Origin: Luscinia megarhynchos
Taxonomy: Eukaryota; Chordata; Aves; Passeriformes; Turdidae
Direction: 5' to 3'
DNA length: 64,000 bases
NCBI GenBank assembly: GCA_034336665.1
Contig: CM067590.1
Location: 1,893,748-1,957,747, forward strand
Positions 31,201 to 42,300 of this stretch are shown piece after piece; within the stretch, counting starts at the first letter, position 1; every line of letters begins with the position of its first letter. The position numbers and the translations under genes are program-made. The notes under the pieces were generated by a model. It was not told where the DNA came from and made no database searches. It saw only the letters and a program-made list of their open reading frames with translations.

Positions 31201-34200
31201 AGAGGAAGCATCTCTGAACATCACAGACTGCTCTGATTCAAGGGCTCAGATTTCCTTCCTGTCAGGGAAGTGAAACTCCTCCATGCCCTGACAGCTGGGT
31301 TCCCTGTAACAATGCAGTCCCCCAGGACAGGCACACACTGCCCTGCCACCCCCCCCATCCACCCCAGGCCTGTCCCCGAATCAACAGGGAATGCTTCGGG
31401 TTGTGAGTTCCCTTTCTGAAAGCAGCTCAGGCAACTGCAGGAACAAAAGAACCAGACACAAGCTGGAGATGCTTCAAGGGCACATCTGGGCAGCTGCTGC
31501 TGCTGGAATCGTGCTGGCTCACGAGGCAAAGCTCTCCCTGAGGGGCAGCTGCCACAGGGAGGGAGCATCCCAACACCTTGTTCATCCCTGACTTAAACCC
31601 AGCTCTCCACAGCCCCCCCGAGCTGGTGAATCACCTCAAGGCCTCACTGAGCAAAGGAGGGTGAGAAAGAACAGGGGAGGAGGGGTGGGGACAGGCAGGG
31701 GAAGAGGAGAGAGGAGTACTTTGGCTGTCATTTGTAATAAATCCCACCTGGGACACGTTCTGTGCCTGGGGACGTGCTGGACCCAACTCAGGCTGCCACA
31801 CACAGCAAGGTCCCCAACCCCAGCCAGGGACAGGGCTGCTCTGTCCCCTTGTCACTCGGGAAGGTGGCACTCTGGCTTTAGCTAATTAGCTGTGCTGGAA
31901 ATGAGGATGATTAAGGAAGATGAAGCGGGTGTTGCTGCTGCTCTGCTCCCCGCAGGGTGTACACAGTTGGTTAATAATTTAGAGGAGGAGGGTGTGAGCG
32001 TGAGCAGACGTGCCATGGAGTTGGTGCAGAAAGCCATGAGGATGCTCTGAAGGGAAGAGGAGGAGGGATTTTTCACTCTCCTCCCGAGACAGGGATGCTC
32101 TTCTGACTGTCCTCATTCAGGGTGGAAGAAGCAGGAGCACACAGATGGAGCAGCTCGAGTGACACAAGTTTTAATCAGGATCAAAATCAAAATGCAGCAC
32201 TCTTGAACCCGTCCCTGTTCCTTTCATTATGTTTGTGAACACTTGAGCTGCCTCTCCCCAGGCATCCTGGTGCTTTGTGCCTTGTGAAATCACACCACCA
32301 AGTCATTTCACCCCTGTGTCTGTACCTGTGTCTCAGCTCTGTTACTGCCCAGCCAAAGACAGTTCTAGTGCAGGCAGGAGCCTCAGTAATGTGCTCTGTC
32401 TGTTGATCCCATTTCTTTGGAGCTGAAAGTTTCACTATGAAAAGAGTAATAGCCTGGCAATGTTATTAAAATTTGTGGGCTCACAGGCAATAAAAGCAGC
32501 CTTAGATATGTGTGCTGCACCCCAAAGCAGTGCAGGCAGTGCCTGTGTTCCCTCCACTGACGTGTCCCCACGTACCCTCCTTCCACAGGCATCTCAGTTA
32601 AAATTACTTTGATGTTATTCAGAAGCTACAGAATTAATCTGCTGTCAATGTCACCCAATTTTCAGGTCACTACAAGCAAAGCAAAGCAAGTCAAGTTTGA
32701 AGAAAGACTGCCAGGAATTTTCCAAATGGCAAGGTAACATTTCAGAGGGGGCAGCTTCCCTTTCCTGTGTGCTCCCCTGGGACTCTGCTGAGCATCCAGA
32801 GCTGCTGCTTGTTTACCTTTTGTGATTTAAAGCCAACAACTACAAAAAAAAAAAAAACAACAAACCGCAGGGATCTTGCTAGAACTTTACACATTCCCAC
32901 ACCAGATGTGTTCTTGGAGTAGGAAATGTGTGAGGGGGATTTCAGGCTGGAATTGTTGAAGCAAAGTCTGAATTCTTCATGCAAAGAAACCAAGAGGGAA
33001 ACACGAGAGGCTGTGAAAGTCTGTCCACAGCAGCCCCAGTGACAGTCCAGGAGGGAGTCCCACAACCCCTCTGTCTGTACCTGTCCCCAGAGACCCACAC
33101 ACAGACACAAACATCTTCCTTGGGAGTGGGCAGCTTACAGAATCTGCACCAACTGGGAGCCTGTGCCAGTGACCTTCCTCCCTGCCTAAGTTACCACGAA
33201 AAACAACAGCAGCTGGAGTGAAAAACAACTGGAAAACACTTCCCAAATCCTTATTTTCTTTCCCTCCGAGCTCTGCAGGAGTCAGGTCTGCAGGCACTCT
33301 GTTCTAGCCAGCTGTGGAAAGAACAGCCAGTCTGCACAGCCCCACCAAACTGGGATCCCTGGAGAAGCAGAGCAGGAAGGACAAGCAAGGCAGCAGAGCT
33401 GGTGAGCAGGGACTGTGTGAGTTGAGCAGTGTCCACCACAGCTCTGCTGCTCAGAGCTCCCCAAGGTTTTCTCTCCTGCAGTTTCCTGTTTTCAAGTGAA
33501 GGCATGTGGGTTTCTAGCAGGGTCTGTTCCAGCAGTAATCATGTGCATAAGCAAGAGGGGTTTATGCTCAATCCCTTCAGCAGCTGCATCTAGTAGGGAA
33601 GAATGTATTGCCTTCTCTTCTGGAAAAAGGAAATATTTTGTTATTTGCTGTTGGGAGACTGCACTGGTGCTGAGGAAATGCTGCAATGCTGCTCAGGAAG
33701 GTACCCAGAGGCACATCTGGGATCACAGCAGCACAGCAACAGGCTGCACAGCTACCCCAGAGCCCCCCGTGCAGCTGCAGCAGCTGGGCCCAGAGTGTGC
33801 CAAGGTAACAGGTTCTGCAAATGACAGCTCCCATCCATCTCCAGGCTGGGAGCAGCCCCCTCTCTGCTCAGCATCAGCTCTGCAAGTGAGAGCAGAGACA
33901 GAGAGGAGGAGGCTGAGCAGGGAGAGAAAAGACAAACAGGAGAGTGGGTGGGTGCAGAAGAGGGGAGGAGCAGGAGAGGAGTGATGCCAGCATGCTCACT
34001 TTGTCATTGTGCAGATCAGTGCCTTTGGCTGGGTGCTTTCAACTTGCCCAGCACTTGAAAACGCAGATAAAGAGGAGACAAACTCTGCTGTGTGAGAGCT
34101 GAGGAGTGGTAAAGGATGGAGAAACTCCAGCTGGGCAGGGAAGGGGAGGATATGCTACAAAATCTGCTTCCTTGAGCTCTTTAACATTGCCTTGGCCCTC

Positions 34201-34469
34201 CCTGCAGGCAATTCCTGCTCCCTCAAATTCCATGGACAGGTACCCCAGTGCTCCAGGAGACTCCAAACCAGGCTGTGAGAGCAGAGCCCCAGCCAGACCG
34301 CTCTGCATTAGCCAGGCAGTGGGCAGATGCAGCCCCTGTGCTGTCAGCTGTCCCTGGCTGACGTGGGTGATGCTGATCCCAGAAGGAAGAGCTGTACCAG
34401 AGCCCAGGTCCCCCAGGACGGCCCCTGAGCTCAGTTCATTCCTATTTCAGTCTCTGCAATCCCTGGCAG

Positions 34470-34690
34470 GAGGCTGGGCCAGGTGGGGGTCGGGCTCTGC
34501 TTGCAGGCAGCCAGAGAGGAGCAGGAACAGCCTCAGGCTGGGCAGCAGGAATTTCTCCATGGAAGGGGTGGTCAGGCCTTGGAAGGGGCTGCCCAGGGAG
34601 GTTTGGAGCCCCCGATCCCTGAAAGTGCCCAAGGAACAACTGGACCTTCCCCTAGCACTGCTTGCAGCTAAATTCGAGGGGTACAAACTT
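34470..34690 (+). mobile_element. CR1 LINE 3' fragment, plus orientation
   Basis: The plus strand has AGGAATTTCTCCATGGAAGG, GGTGGTCAGGCCTTGGAAGG, GGCTGCCCAGGGAGGTTTGG and ATCCCTGAAAGTGCCCAAGG, the sense orientation of CR1. It is the only clear CR1 piece on this strand. Confidence 0.87.
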
Positions 34691-35916
34691 TAAATATGAC
34701 TGCAGGGGCCCTTCTCCCAGGCTGTGACAGCTCCAAAGGAATTCATGGAATAAGTGTGAAGAATAAGGCTCCCACCCTCTGGGATAAGCACAGTTAGACT
34801 CACTCCTGTCACACTGCACTGTTCCAAGCTCCTGACAGCTCCATCCCACCAGGCTCCTCCAACAGAAGGTTAAATGCCATGCCAGGCACAGGAGCTGCAC
34901 ACACATCTCAGGCACCTACACAAATCTGTCAGGCATGACTGGACCACGGGCCCCCACGCTGCCAGGCAGCCAAACTCCTGACAGCACCGAGCCCACAGCA
35001 GGGATATTCCCAGCTAAAAGGGAGGCTGGGGGCTTTGCCTTGTGCCCTTCATGCCTGTGTTAATCCCTGCTGCACACTGGGGAGCCACACTCCAGTTTTG
35101 CTCTGCCCTTTGAAGGACGGGCTCGCTGCCTGCTCAAACAAAGGAGTGAAGCTGCTCCTGTGGGAAGGCTGGACTTGCTGCAGGAGAAGCAGCTGGGCCA
35201 TAGGCACAGCTACCCCTTGGCCCTGTGGGGCTCCTGCCTGGGGCAGGAATTGCTGTCAGCCTGCTCACTGCAGAGAGAAGGGCTTTTACTGCCAGTGCTG
35301 CTCAAACACCCACGGCTCCATCCCCAGCCAGGCCAGACTCCCCTTGGGAGCTCTCTCTCCACCACCCCATGCCCACAGGACCACCTGCCCTGCCCATGGA
35401 ACAGAGAGCACCACTGGTGGCTGCCCCAAAGCCTGCAATGGGTCAGTTTTGGCACCCAGCCCCGCTCAGAGCTTCACACACTGATTGAAGGGATCTCCAG
35501 GGCAGTAACAGCAAACATCCAGAGGCATCCAGAGCAACAGCATATTGTTCCCTCCCCCACACCCAGCTCAGGGAGCATATTTCCAAACAGATGACATGAG
35601 GGAGGCATCCATGTAAACATCCTCTGTAACGGGGACAAGTGGGAAAAAGAACCAGAACAAAATGGAGAATGGAATTGTTTTGTTGGAGAGTGCACAGAGC
35701 CAGGGACCTCTGGGAGGAGGGAGAACCCCCACTAGGTGTCCTGCACAAGGGAAAACGTCTGCATTGCTACCAAATGTGTGCAAGCCCAGATCCATCATGA
35801 CCTTAACCCCAGCCCATGAAGGCTTTCCTGGAGCCACATTTCTGTGTGCACAGTGGGGAGCTCCTGGTGCTCTTCCTACATCTGGGCAAGGAATTTTTGG
35901 AGGGGAGGAAGATCAC

Positions 35917-35985
35917 AAGAATCATAGGATAATTCAGGTGGGAAGGAACCCCAGCACATTATCAGCCAAACCCCCTGAAGTGGGA
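35917..35985 (-). mobile_element. CR1 LINE 3' terminal fragment
   Basis: AGAATCATAGGATAATTCAG then GTGGGAAGGAACCCCAGCAC matches the extreme 3' end of CR1 in reverse. Only about 70 bp. Confidence 0.75.
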
Positions 35986-36059
35986 CAGTTTTACCTCTGC
36001 TTCTTACACAGCAGGTTTGTGTCTCTCTGGGGTAACAACAGCAAATGGATCTGACAGGT

Positions 36060-36167
36060 CAGACCAGACCAGACCAAACCAAACCAACCCAAACCAACCC
36101 AACCCAAAGCCAAGCCAACCCAAGCCAAGCCAAGCCAAGCCAAGCCAAGCCAAGCCAAGCCAGGAGG
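36060..36167. repeat. CCAAG / CCAAA pentamer repeat
   Basis: CCAGACCAAACCAAC at the left grades into pure CCAAG repeats near 36120-36160. It sits 70 bp past the Ig1 second exon donor. Confidence 0.92.
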
Positions 36168-36237
36168 ACTTTGTGCCTCAGCCATGGATCTGTAGCAGCC
36201 TTCCCACCCAGCTGGGGGCCCTGGGCAGGCTCCTTAC

Positions 36238-36379
36238 CTCGGAGCACGGTGAGCTTGGCGTGCACAGTGACCTCCCCATGAGGGTTCTGAGCAACACACT
36301 CGTAAATGTTCTCGTCCCGGGGGGTCCGGAGGGGCTGGATCCTCAGAACAGCTCCTGCACTCTCATCAAATTCAATGGT
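36238..36379 (-). CDS. PTPRS: PTPRS exon: Ig1, second half
   Basis: This 142-nt exon has acceptor ...CTGCCCCCAG and donor GTAAGG, starting in phase 0 (ACC ATT GAA) and ending with one base of a split codon. The 47 codons begin [17 protein letters not shown] and end in the strand KLTVLR. The second Ig1 cysteine is at residue 28 in YECVAQN, and pairs with Cys 23 of the preceding exon. The segment RTPRDEN is typical of the LAR family. The split codon (G|AG, Glu) joins to EDQLP of the Ig2 exon, as in other PTPRS proteins. About 60 bp beyond its donor lies a short pentameric CCAAG repeat inside the intron. Nothing in the exon looks damaged. Confidence 0.95.
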
Positions 36380-37221
36380 CTGGGGGCAGAGGCACACACA
36401 CAATAAATGTCCTTGGGCTGCTGTTTCTGGGGAGACCCCAGGCCCAGCACACACCCCCTGCCAACCCCCAGCAGCTGCCCCTCAGCCCCACACCAGTCTG
36501 GCTCTGCACTGAGCCCGGGTGACAGAGCTGCCACAGCCACCCTGGCAGTGAGCACTGAGCCACCAAACCCCCAGTGTGCATCTCACAGGCTCTGAAAGAA
36601 GCAGCCCCAGTGGGATGGGTGTGGGGTGAAGGAGGACGAAACACACCAAAGGAAAACAAAATAAAAACCAACCCCCCCTTGTCCTCCATCTGCAGGGGCA
36701 GCTGACAGCACAGAGCTCCTCTCAGCACACAGCTGCCTGGCAGGGCTGAGTCCCACAGCAAATTCCACAGCATGACCTCCCAGTCCTTGCTCCTCCACTC
36801 TCACTTCTATCTAAACAATGCCAATTGCTTGGCTCTGGCTGCCAGCAACTGCAACGTTTGCTCCAGACTGTCCCAGGATTAAAATGCTGAGCCATGGGTG
36901 GGTATGAAAGGCACATTTACAGAGCTGAAGTACCACCAGCTTAGCTGGGGTTTCTTAGCAAAGCAGGAAGTTATATTATATCCCAGGAAAGGGAAAACCC
37001 AACTAAATTAAATAAAAAACTTCAATAACATAACTGAGCCAAGTTCTCTCTTGCTTTGGAACAAACTCAGCTGTTGACACTGCCAAGAGCTTGCATTTCA
37101 CTCCTCCTGCTGTTAAAACTCCTCCCTTTCCAAATTTCCCTTTATTATCAGGTCTGAGAGTGGCCAGAGAGGAGCAGGGGCTGCTTTGTGTCAGCCACCA
37201 GATTTCAAGGGCATGTCTCAC
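36380..37221 (-). other. PTPRS: PTPRS intron within Ig1
   Basis: An 842-nt intron splitting the Ig1 domain in phase 0. No repeats or elements were recognised. Confidence 0.85.
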
Positions 37222-37367
37222 CTCGAACCTCTGAGAGTTCACTTTCTTCCCTTTCTTGTTCCAGGTGACCCTTGGCTTGGGGTCTCCAGTGGCTTGGCAC
37301 ACGAAGGAGGCCACCCCTCCTGACACACCAATCTGGTCCACAGGCTTTTTAATGAACACAGGGGGAC
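37222..37367 (-). CDS. PTPRS: PTPRS exon: Ig1, first half
   Basis: This 146-nt exon has acceptor ...TCCTCAAG and donor GTGAG. It starts in phase 1 (two bases complete a split Gly codon) and ends in phase 0 after TTC GAG. Its 48 full codons begin [17 protein letters not shown]. Visible features are the first Ig1 cysteine at exon residue 23 (FVCQAT), the core Trp at 35 and the lysine cluster KKGKK at 37-41. In the RPTP-sigma family this lysine loop is the glycosaminoglycan-binding surface used for heparan and chondroitin sulfate. The partner cysteine is in the next exon, 842 nt downstream. The signal-peptide exon that must precede it was not found. Translation matches vertebrate PTPRS almost residue for residue, so the call is firm. 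The exact acceptor is fixed by frame and by the AG. Confidence 0.95.
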
Positions 37368-39659
37368 CTTGAGGACAAAAGGGAAACATCATCAGTGGCA
37401 GTCACGAACACAAACTCTAATAAACACGGTTTGGAATTAATAGCAGTGTTGTTGCTGCTATTCTTAATGATCCCAGTTGAAATTAAACCTCTTGGCCTTT
37501 TTCAGAACAGCCTTTACCTCCATTTTGCATATGAAGTAGCTCCAGCAGAAAATGATTAAGGGCCTGATCCTACAAAGAGATTTCAATGTTGCAAAGCCTC
37601 TTTTACTCCTGAAAAGTGGACTTTTAAATTGTTTTGTACAGGGGAAATTGCCCTTGCAAAACCCATCTAATGAGCATCACCAAAAGCTGGTAGAGCTGAA
37701 AACAGCACTTAGAAACAGTGAATTGCACTTCCCAGCTCCTTGGAGATGACCAAAGCACCAGGGAATGGGGGAGAGTTACAGGAATAGAGCCAGGGAAGGG
37801 AGAAGGTGGGAGAAGAACCACGAAGCAGCCAGAGCAGGACGTGGCACAGAGAGATTTGGGGACAGTGCTGTGGCAGAGGCTGGTGCCAGTGGCTCCAGGG
37901 TGTGGAATCCCCTGGACTGTGGCACCTCTGCCTCCACCTGCAGGCCCTGCCCGTGGCCCTCAGGTACATTTACACAGCCAGGCAAGTGACCCCTCAGGAC
38001 AACTGGGCAATTTGGGAGCTGTGCCCAGGGCTCAGCCCCCCAGCTGCCAAACCCCAGAGCCTGCTCCCCTTCTCTGCTCAGCACATGAGTTCCTGCTGTG
38101 CAGGAGGGAGCCAGGCTCTGCCCACTCCTCTCCAGGCAGCAGCAGGGCAGTGGTGCCCACACACCCAGGGGCTGGGTTTGAGCCAGCCCAGGCCCAAACC
38201 CATCCCCTGAGCCCAGAGCAGCTCTCCCTCAGCCCCTCTCTGGTTTCCATCCCTCTGCAAGGGTGGCAGCAGGTTGGGATGGGCTCCCTGGCCAAGGGGC
38301 TGCTCAAAAAGCCAGCAGTGTTTGTGCAGAGCCCACATTGCCCCCACTCTCTGGGGATCCTCCTTCCGTGCTCTAGCCTGTTTTCCTTGTGCTGTTTCCT
38401 CTCATCTCGTTACTCTAAAATTTATTGAAATATTTAAATCACGAGGCCACAGCTGTGTTCAAATAAAATCACTCAGATCATAAAGCTGCCGTCTGTTTTC
38501 TTGAGAAGAGCAGAGCACGTGACTGGAGTGTGTGCATTTATCCCTCCAGCTCAAGAGTCCATAAAACAAGGTGCAAACCTCCCAGGGCTCGACAGGAGGG
38601 CAAACGGTGCTGGGGAGAAATCTCCAGGGTCTTTTAGGGGTCGAAAGACAAAAGGAAACTTCTCCCCCTGCCTGCCTGGCGTGGCCAGCAGTATAGAAAT
38701 AAAAGCTCATGTGATGCAATCAAGCATTTGTTTCCATGCTGGAGGTAAATACAATTTGCTGGAGCTGTTTACGTCCCCCCGAATGCTGTGTGTACAAAGC
38801 ACCGCATTTATAAATACCCAAATCTATATTTAGAGGTCAGAGCCTTCTTTGCAATGTTACAGCTAAAGGTTATCAAGCAAGTCCCACTGGAGGAACTGGC
38901 ACTGGGGGATGTGTCTTCCATCTGAGAAAGGTAAAACCCAAACTTTGCTCCAGGCTAAAATATAAATGCTCACTCTGCCCTGACTTCCTTCCTCCCCTCA
39001 CCTCCGCTCGATATCTGAAGAGTTTGCAAAGTCAATTCTGAAGGTACAGCTAAAAACATCCAGGGCTTTTAAGAACACTTTATTGATGCAAGTTCATTTC
39101 CTAAAATAAAAGCCCCTAATAAACCTTAATGTCACGTATACATTTAAATGGGTGCAGGCTGCATGATGAGAGCTCAGCCGAGGAGGAAAACAAGGTTCTA
39201 TTTCAGTCCTGAAGGAAGGGATGGTGCTCCAAAAACCACTGAATGTGGGGCCATTGCTCAGCATCCCTTTTTGGGGAGCTGTCTCAGTGTGGGGAGCTGG
39301 GGGAGCTGAGCTGTCCATGAGTGGGGCTTTTCCTGAGCTCCTGCCACTCCCAGCTGCCTACCAGGGACTCATCCTTAGGCACAAGGAGCCAAACAAAAAT
39401 CCAAACAAAGCCCACCAACAAAAAGTCCAAACTAAAACCACCAACAAAAAATCCAAAAAAAACCACCCAACCCATTTGATTTCACTACTCACTTGGAAAA
39501 TGGGTGAGAATCAGAGCTAAACTGTTGATTTGAACATTGCCTGAGTGCTGAGCTGCAGATTTGATTCCTCCCCCCTCTTGCCTCTCCACCTCTGCACCCC
39601 CAGTCACTGCAGCACTCGTCTCCAGCCCACGCTGAGCACTGAGCAGCCCTCTCCCTCTG

Positions 39660-39840
39660 GGGAGGAGAGAGCCAGAGCCAGAGCCAGCACTGGAGAGAGA
39701 ATGGGAGAGAACTGGAGAGAGCCAGAGCCAGCACTGGAGAGAGAACTGGAGAGAACTGGAGAGAATTGGAGCCAGCACTGGAGAGAGAACTGGAGAGAAC
39801 TGGAGAGAACTGGAGAGAACTGGAGAGAGCCAGAGGCAGC
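39660..39840. repeat. CTGGAGAGAA decamer repeat
   Basis: CTGGAGAGAA units interspersed with AGCCAGAGCCAGCA blocks. Confidence 0.92.
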
Positions 39841-39847
39841 ACAGGCA

Positions 39848-40010
39848 TGGTGCTGGTGATACAGGATGTTGGTGACCCAAGGTGCTGATGACCCAAGGTG
39901 CTGGTGATCCAAGATTTTGGTGATCCACGGTTTTAGTGACCCAAAGTTTTGGTGATCCAGCATGTTGGTGACCCAAGGTTTTGGTGACCCAAGGTTTTGG
40001 TGACCCAGAA
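39848..40010. repeat. GGTGACCCAAGGTTTT 16-bp repeat
   Basis: About ten degenerate 16-bp units (GGTGATCCAAGATTTT, GGTGACCCAAGGTTTT) immediately after the decamer repeat. Confidence 0.92.
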
Positions 40011-40614
40011 CTGGACCCACTCCCCGTGCTGCCTGGCCTGCCTGAGCTGTGCCAGCCCAGCTGCCAGGGACTGACACGGTGGCAGCTCAGCCCCCAGCTC
40101 TGCACAGGGACAAGGTGCCACTGAACCCTCCCAGCCCACCTGAGGGGCTTCCCTCGTCTGCCAAGGCTGCAGGACCGTGGCTTTAAATAAATACAAATCA
40201 AAGAAACACATTTTCCAGACAACACACTGGCAGCCCAGGGATTTTATATCACTTCACCAGCCCTCCCTGATAGCTGAGAACGAGTCAGGTTTGGAAAGGC
40301 TCAGTCTGAGCTCCATCAGTCCAGCGGTCACTGAGATCATTTTCCCCCTTTCTCCGCTTGCAAAGTAGAAAAACCCATTTTTTTTGTGCAGGATCAAAAT
40401 AGAAATGGAAAAATCTGGAGCTTAAAAGAATTTTCCTACTACAAGAGGCTTCCTGCGGGGTCTGGGTCTCCAGAGGGAAGGTTGAAAAGACCGGAGGCTG
40501 CTGTGTACCTGTGATCCTGCTCCACAGCTTAATGGAAAGCCATCAAGTCAAGAAGCTTTCACTTCTGCCCCCCGCCCACACACTTCCCAAAAGCAACAAG
40601 TGCCACTCAGGAGA

Positions 40615-40940
40615 GCTGTGGGAACAGAGAGATCCCTGCTGCATCCCCTGGGTAAAGGAACAGAGATCCCTGCTGCATCCCCTGGGTGCAGGAACAGAGA
40701 GATCCCTGCTGCATCCCCTGGGTGCAGGAACAGAGAGATCCCTGCTGACACAGTAGGGCAGGAATTGAGGATCCCTGACACACCAGGGCAGGAACTGAGG
40801 ATCCCTGACACACCAGGGGCAGGAATTGAGGATCCCTGACACAGCAGGGGCAGGAATTGAGGATCCCTGACACAGCAGGGGCAGGAATTGAGGATCCCTG
40901 ACACACCAGGGCAGAGCTGAGGATCCCTGACACACCAAGG
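40615..40940. repeat. Composite minisatellite, 36-bp then 30-bp units
   Basis: 40615-40745: four units of GGAACAGAGAGATCCCTGCT plus GCATCCCCTGGGTGCA. 40755-40940: six units of GCAGGAATTGAGGATCCCTG plus ACACAGCAGGG. The shared GATCCCTG word joins the two families. Confidence 0.92.
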
Positions 40941-41034
40941 GATCCTCCTGACCCCCATTCCAGCTCTGCCCCTCACTGCAGCCCCACAGCAGGACCTGGT
41001 GCTGGGAGCAGGTGCCAAACCTCACCCAGCTCAC

Positions 41035-41475
41035 CTGTGTGCTGCACACCCTCCCCTCTGCTGCCCCTGGAGAGCCGCTCAAAGGGCTGCAAGGAGGACA
41101 AAGCCTTGTTTTCCATCTGGCCTCGGAGCAGCAGGAGCTGCCTGACAGGGCCCCTCGCCCACGGCGGCAGCAATCCGCCAAGACAAAGAAAGGCAGCCAC
41201 ACAGCGCGGCTTTTAGAAGGATTTTCCCCATTTTCGGAGCCCTGGTGCCCGCTGGCAGCTCTGTGGAAGCCCACGAAGCACCCCGAGCTCCAGCTCCGCC
41301 CTCGCTGTGACTGAGCCCCGTTACCGCGGCTCGGCCCGGCCCAGGGCGGCTCGGGCGGGCTGGGCCTGCAGCGGGCCCGGCGGGAGCGGCGCTGTCCGCC
41401 CTGGGCTGCCGGGGGCTCCCTGACCGCACAGCGGCCTTCTGCCCGCCCACCTTCGGCACACAGCCCCGAGGGGCT
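41035..41475 (-). promoter_or_regulatory. CpG-dense block with exon-like signals
   Basis: 41284-41475 has a high CpG count (for example CGGGCGGGCTGGGCCTGCAG). On the minus strand it is followed by an ATG at 41231 with a short open frame MGKILLKAALCGC (51 codons), and by a 52-nt interval at 41035-41086 with acceptor TCCTCCTTGCAG and donor GTGAGC. It could be an intronic CpG island, a weak promoter or chance. No protein similarity supports a coding exon. Confidence 0.25.
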
Positions 41476-42300
41476 GAGCGCCACATCGCCGGGGAGCTGA
41501 ACCAAACATTCCCCATGGAGCTGAGCCCCACATCGCCGGGGAGCTGAGCCAAACATTGCCGGGGAGCTGAGCCCCACATCGCCGGGGAGCTGAGCCCCAC
41601 ATTCCCCACGGAGCTGAGCCCCACATTCCCCATGGAGCTGAGCCAAACATTGCCGGGGAGCTGAGCCCCACATTGTCGGGAGCTGAGCCAAACATTGCCG
41701 GGGAGCTGAGCCCCACATTGCCGGGGAGCTGAGCCAAACATTGCCGGGGAGCTGAGCCCCACATTGCCTGGGAGCTGAACCAAATATTGACGTGGTTCAG
41801 AGCCCCACATCCCCACAGAGCTGAGCCCCACATTGCCACAGAGCTGAACCCCACACTGCCGAGGAGCTGAGCCAAACATTGACATGGCTAGAGCCCCACA
41901 TCCCCACAGAGCTGAGCCCCAAATTGCCACAGAGCTGAGCCTCACATCCCCACAGAGCTGAACCCCACATCCCCACAGAGCTGAGCCTCACATTGCCACA
42001 GAGCTGAACCCCAAACATTGCCGGGGAGCTGAGCCAAACATTGCCGGGGAGCTGAGCCCCACATCGCCGGGGAGCTGAGCCCCACATCCCCACAGAGCTG
42101 AGCCCCACATTGCCGAGGAGCTGAGCCCCACATTGTCACAGAGCTGAGCCCCAAACATTGCCGGGAGCTGAGCCCCACATTGCCCACGGAGCTGAGCCCC
42201 ACATCGCCGGGGAGCTGAGCCAAATATTGACATGGTTCAGAGCCCCACATCCCCACAGAGCTGAGCCCCACATTGCCACAGAGCTGAGCCCTACTTGAGA
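41476..42300. repeat. Minisatellite, 23-24 bp units (830 bp)
   Basis: About 35 units of GGGGAGCTGAGCCCCACATT with variants CCACAGAGCTGAGCCCCACA and GGAGCTGAGCCAAACATTGC. It starts directly at the CpG-dense block. Confidence 0.95.

Larger units (their letters stand above)
28819..36237 (-). other. PTPRS: PTPRS intron between Ig1 and Ig2
   Basis: A 7419-nt intron. It carries CR1 pieces at 29015-29400, 30355-30640, 34470-34690 (opposite strand) and 35917-35985, a GT microsatellite at 31030-31053, AT-rich blocks at 31060-31200, 31880-32060 and 32430-32720, and a CCAAG repeat at 36060-36167. The parts 32740-34030 and 34700-35900 show no named element. Confidence 0.8.
1708..37367 (-). other. PTPRS: PTPRS gene, partial (11 coding exons, ectodomain Ig1 to FN3)
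   Basis: This span holds the exons for the N-terminal ectodomain of a type IIa (LAR family) receptor tyrosine phosphatase. Joined in minus-strand order, the exons read three Ig domains and three fibronectin III domains with no stop. PTPRS is favoured over PTPRD and PTPRF because of the Ig1 segment with [16 protein letters not shown], the Ig2 segment [18 protein letters not shown] and FN1 with [14 protein letters not shown], which fit sigma and differ from my recollection of delta (DDGSGSVLR, VDTSNNNG). The protein is a neuronal cell-surface receptor for heparan and chondroitin sulfate proteoglycans and a presynaptic organiser. Missing from the window are the signal-peptide exon, FN4 onward, the membrane segment and both phosphatase domains. 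Ortholog assignment rests on remembered family sequences, not on an alignment. Confidence 0.95.
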
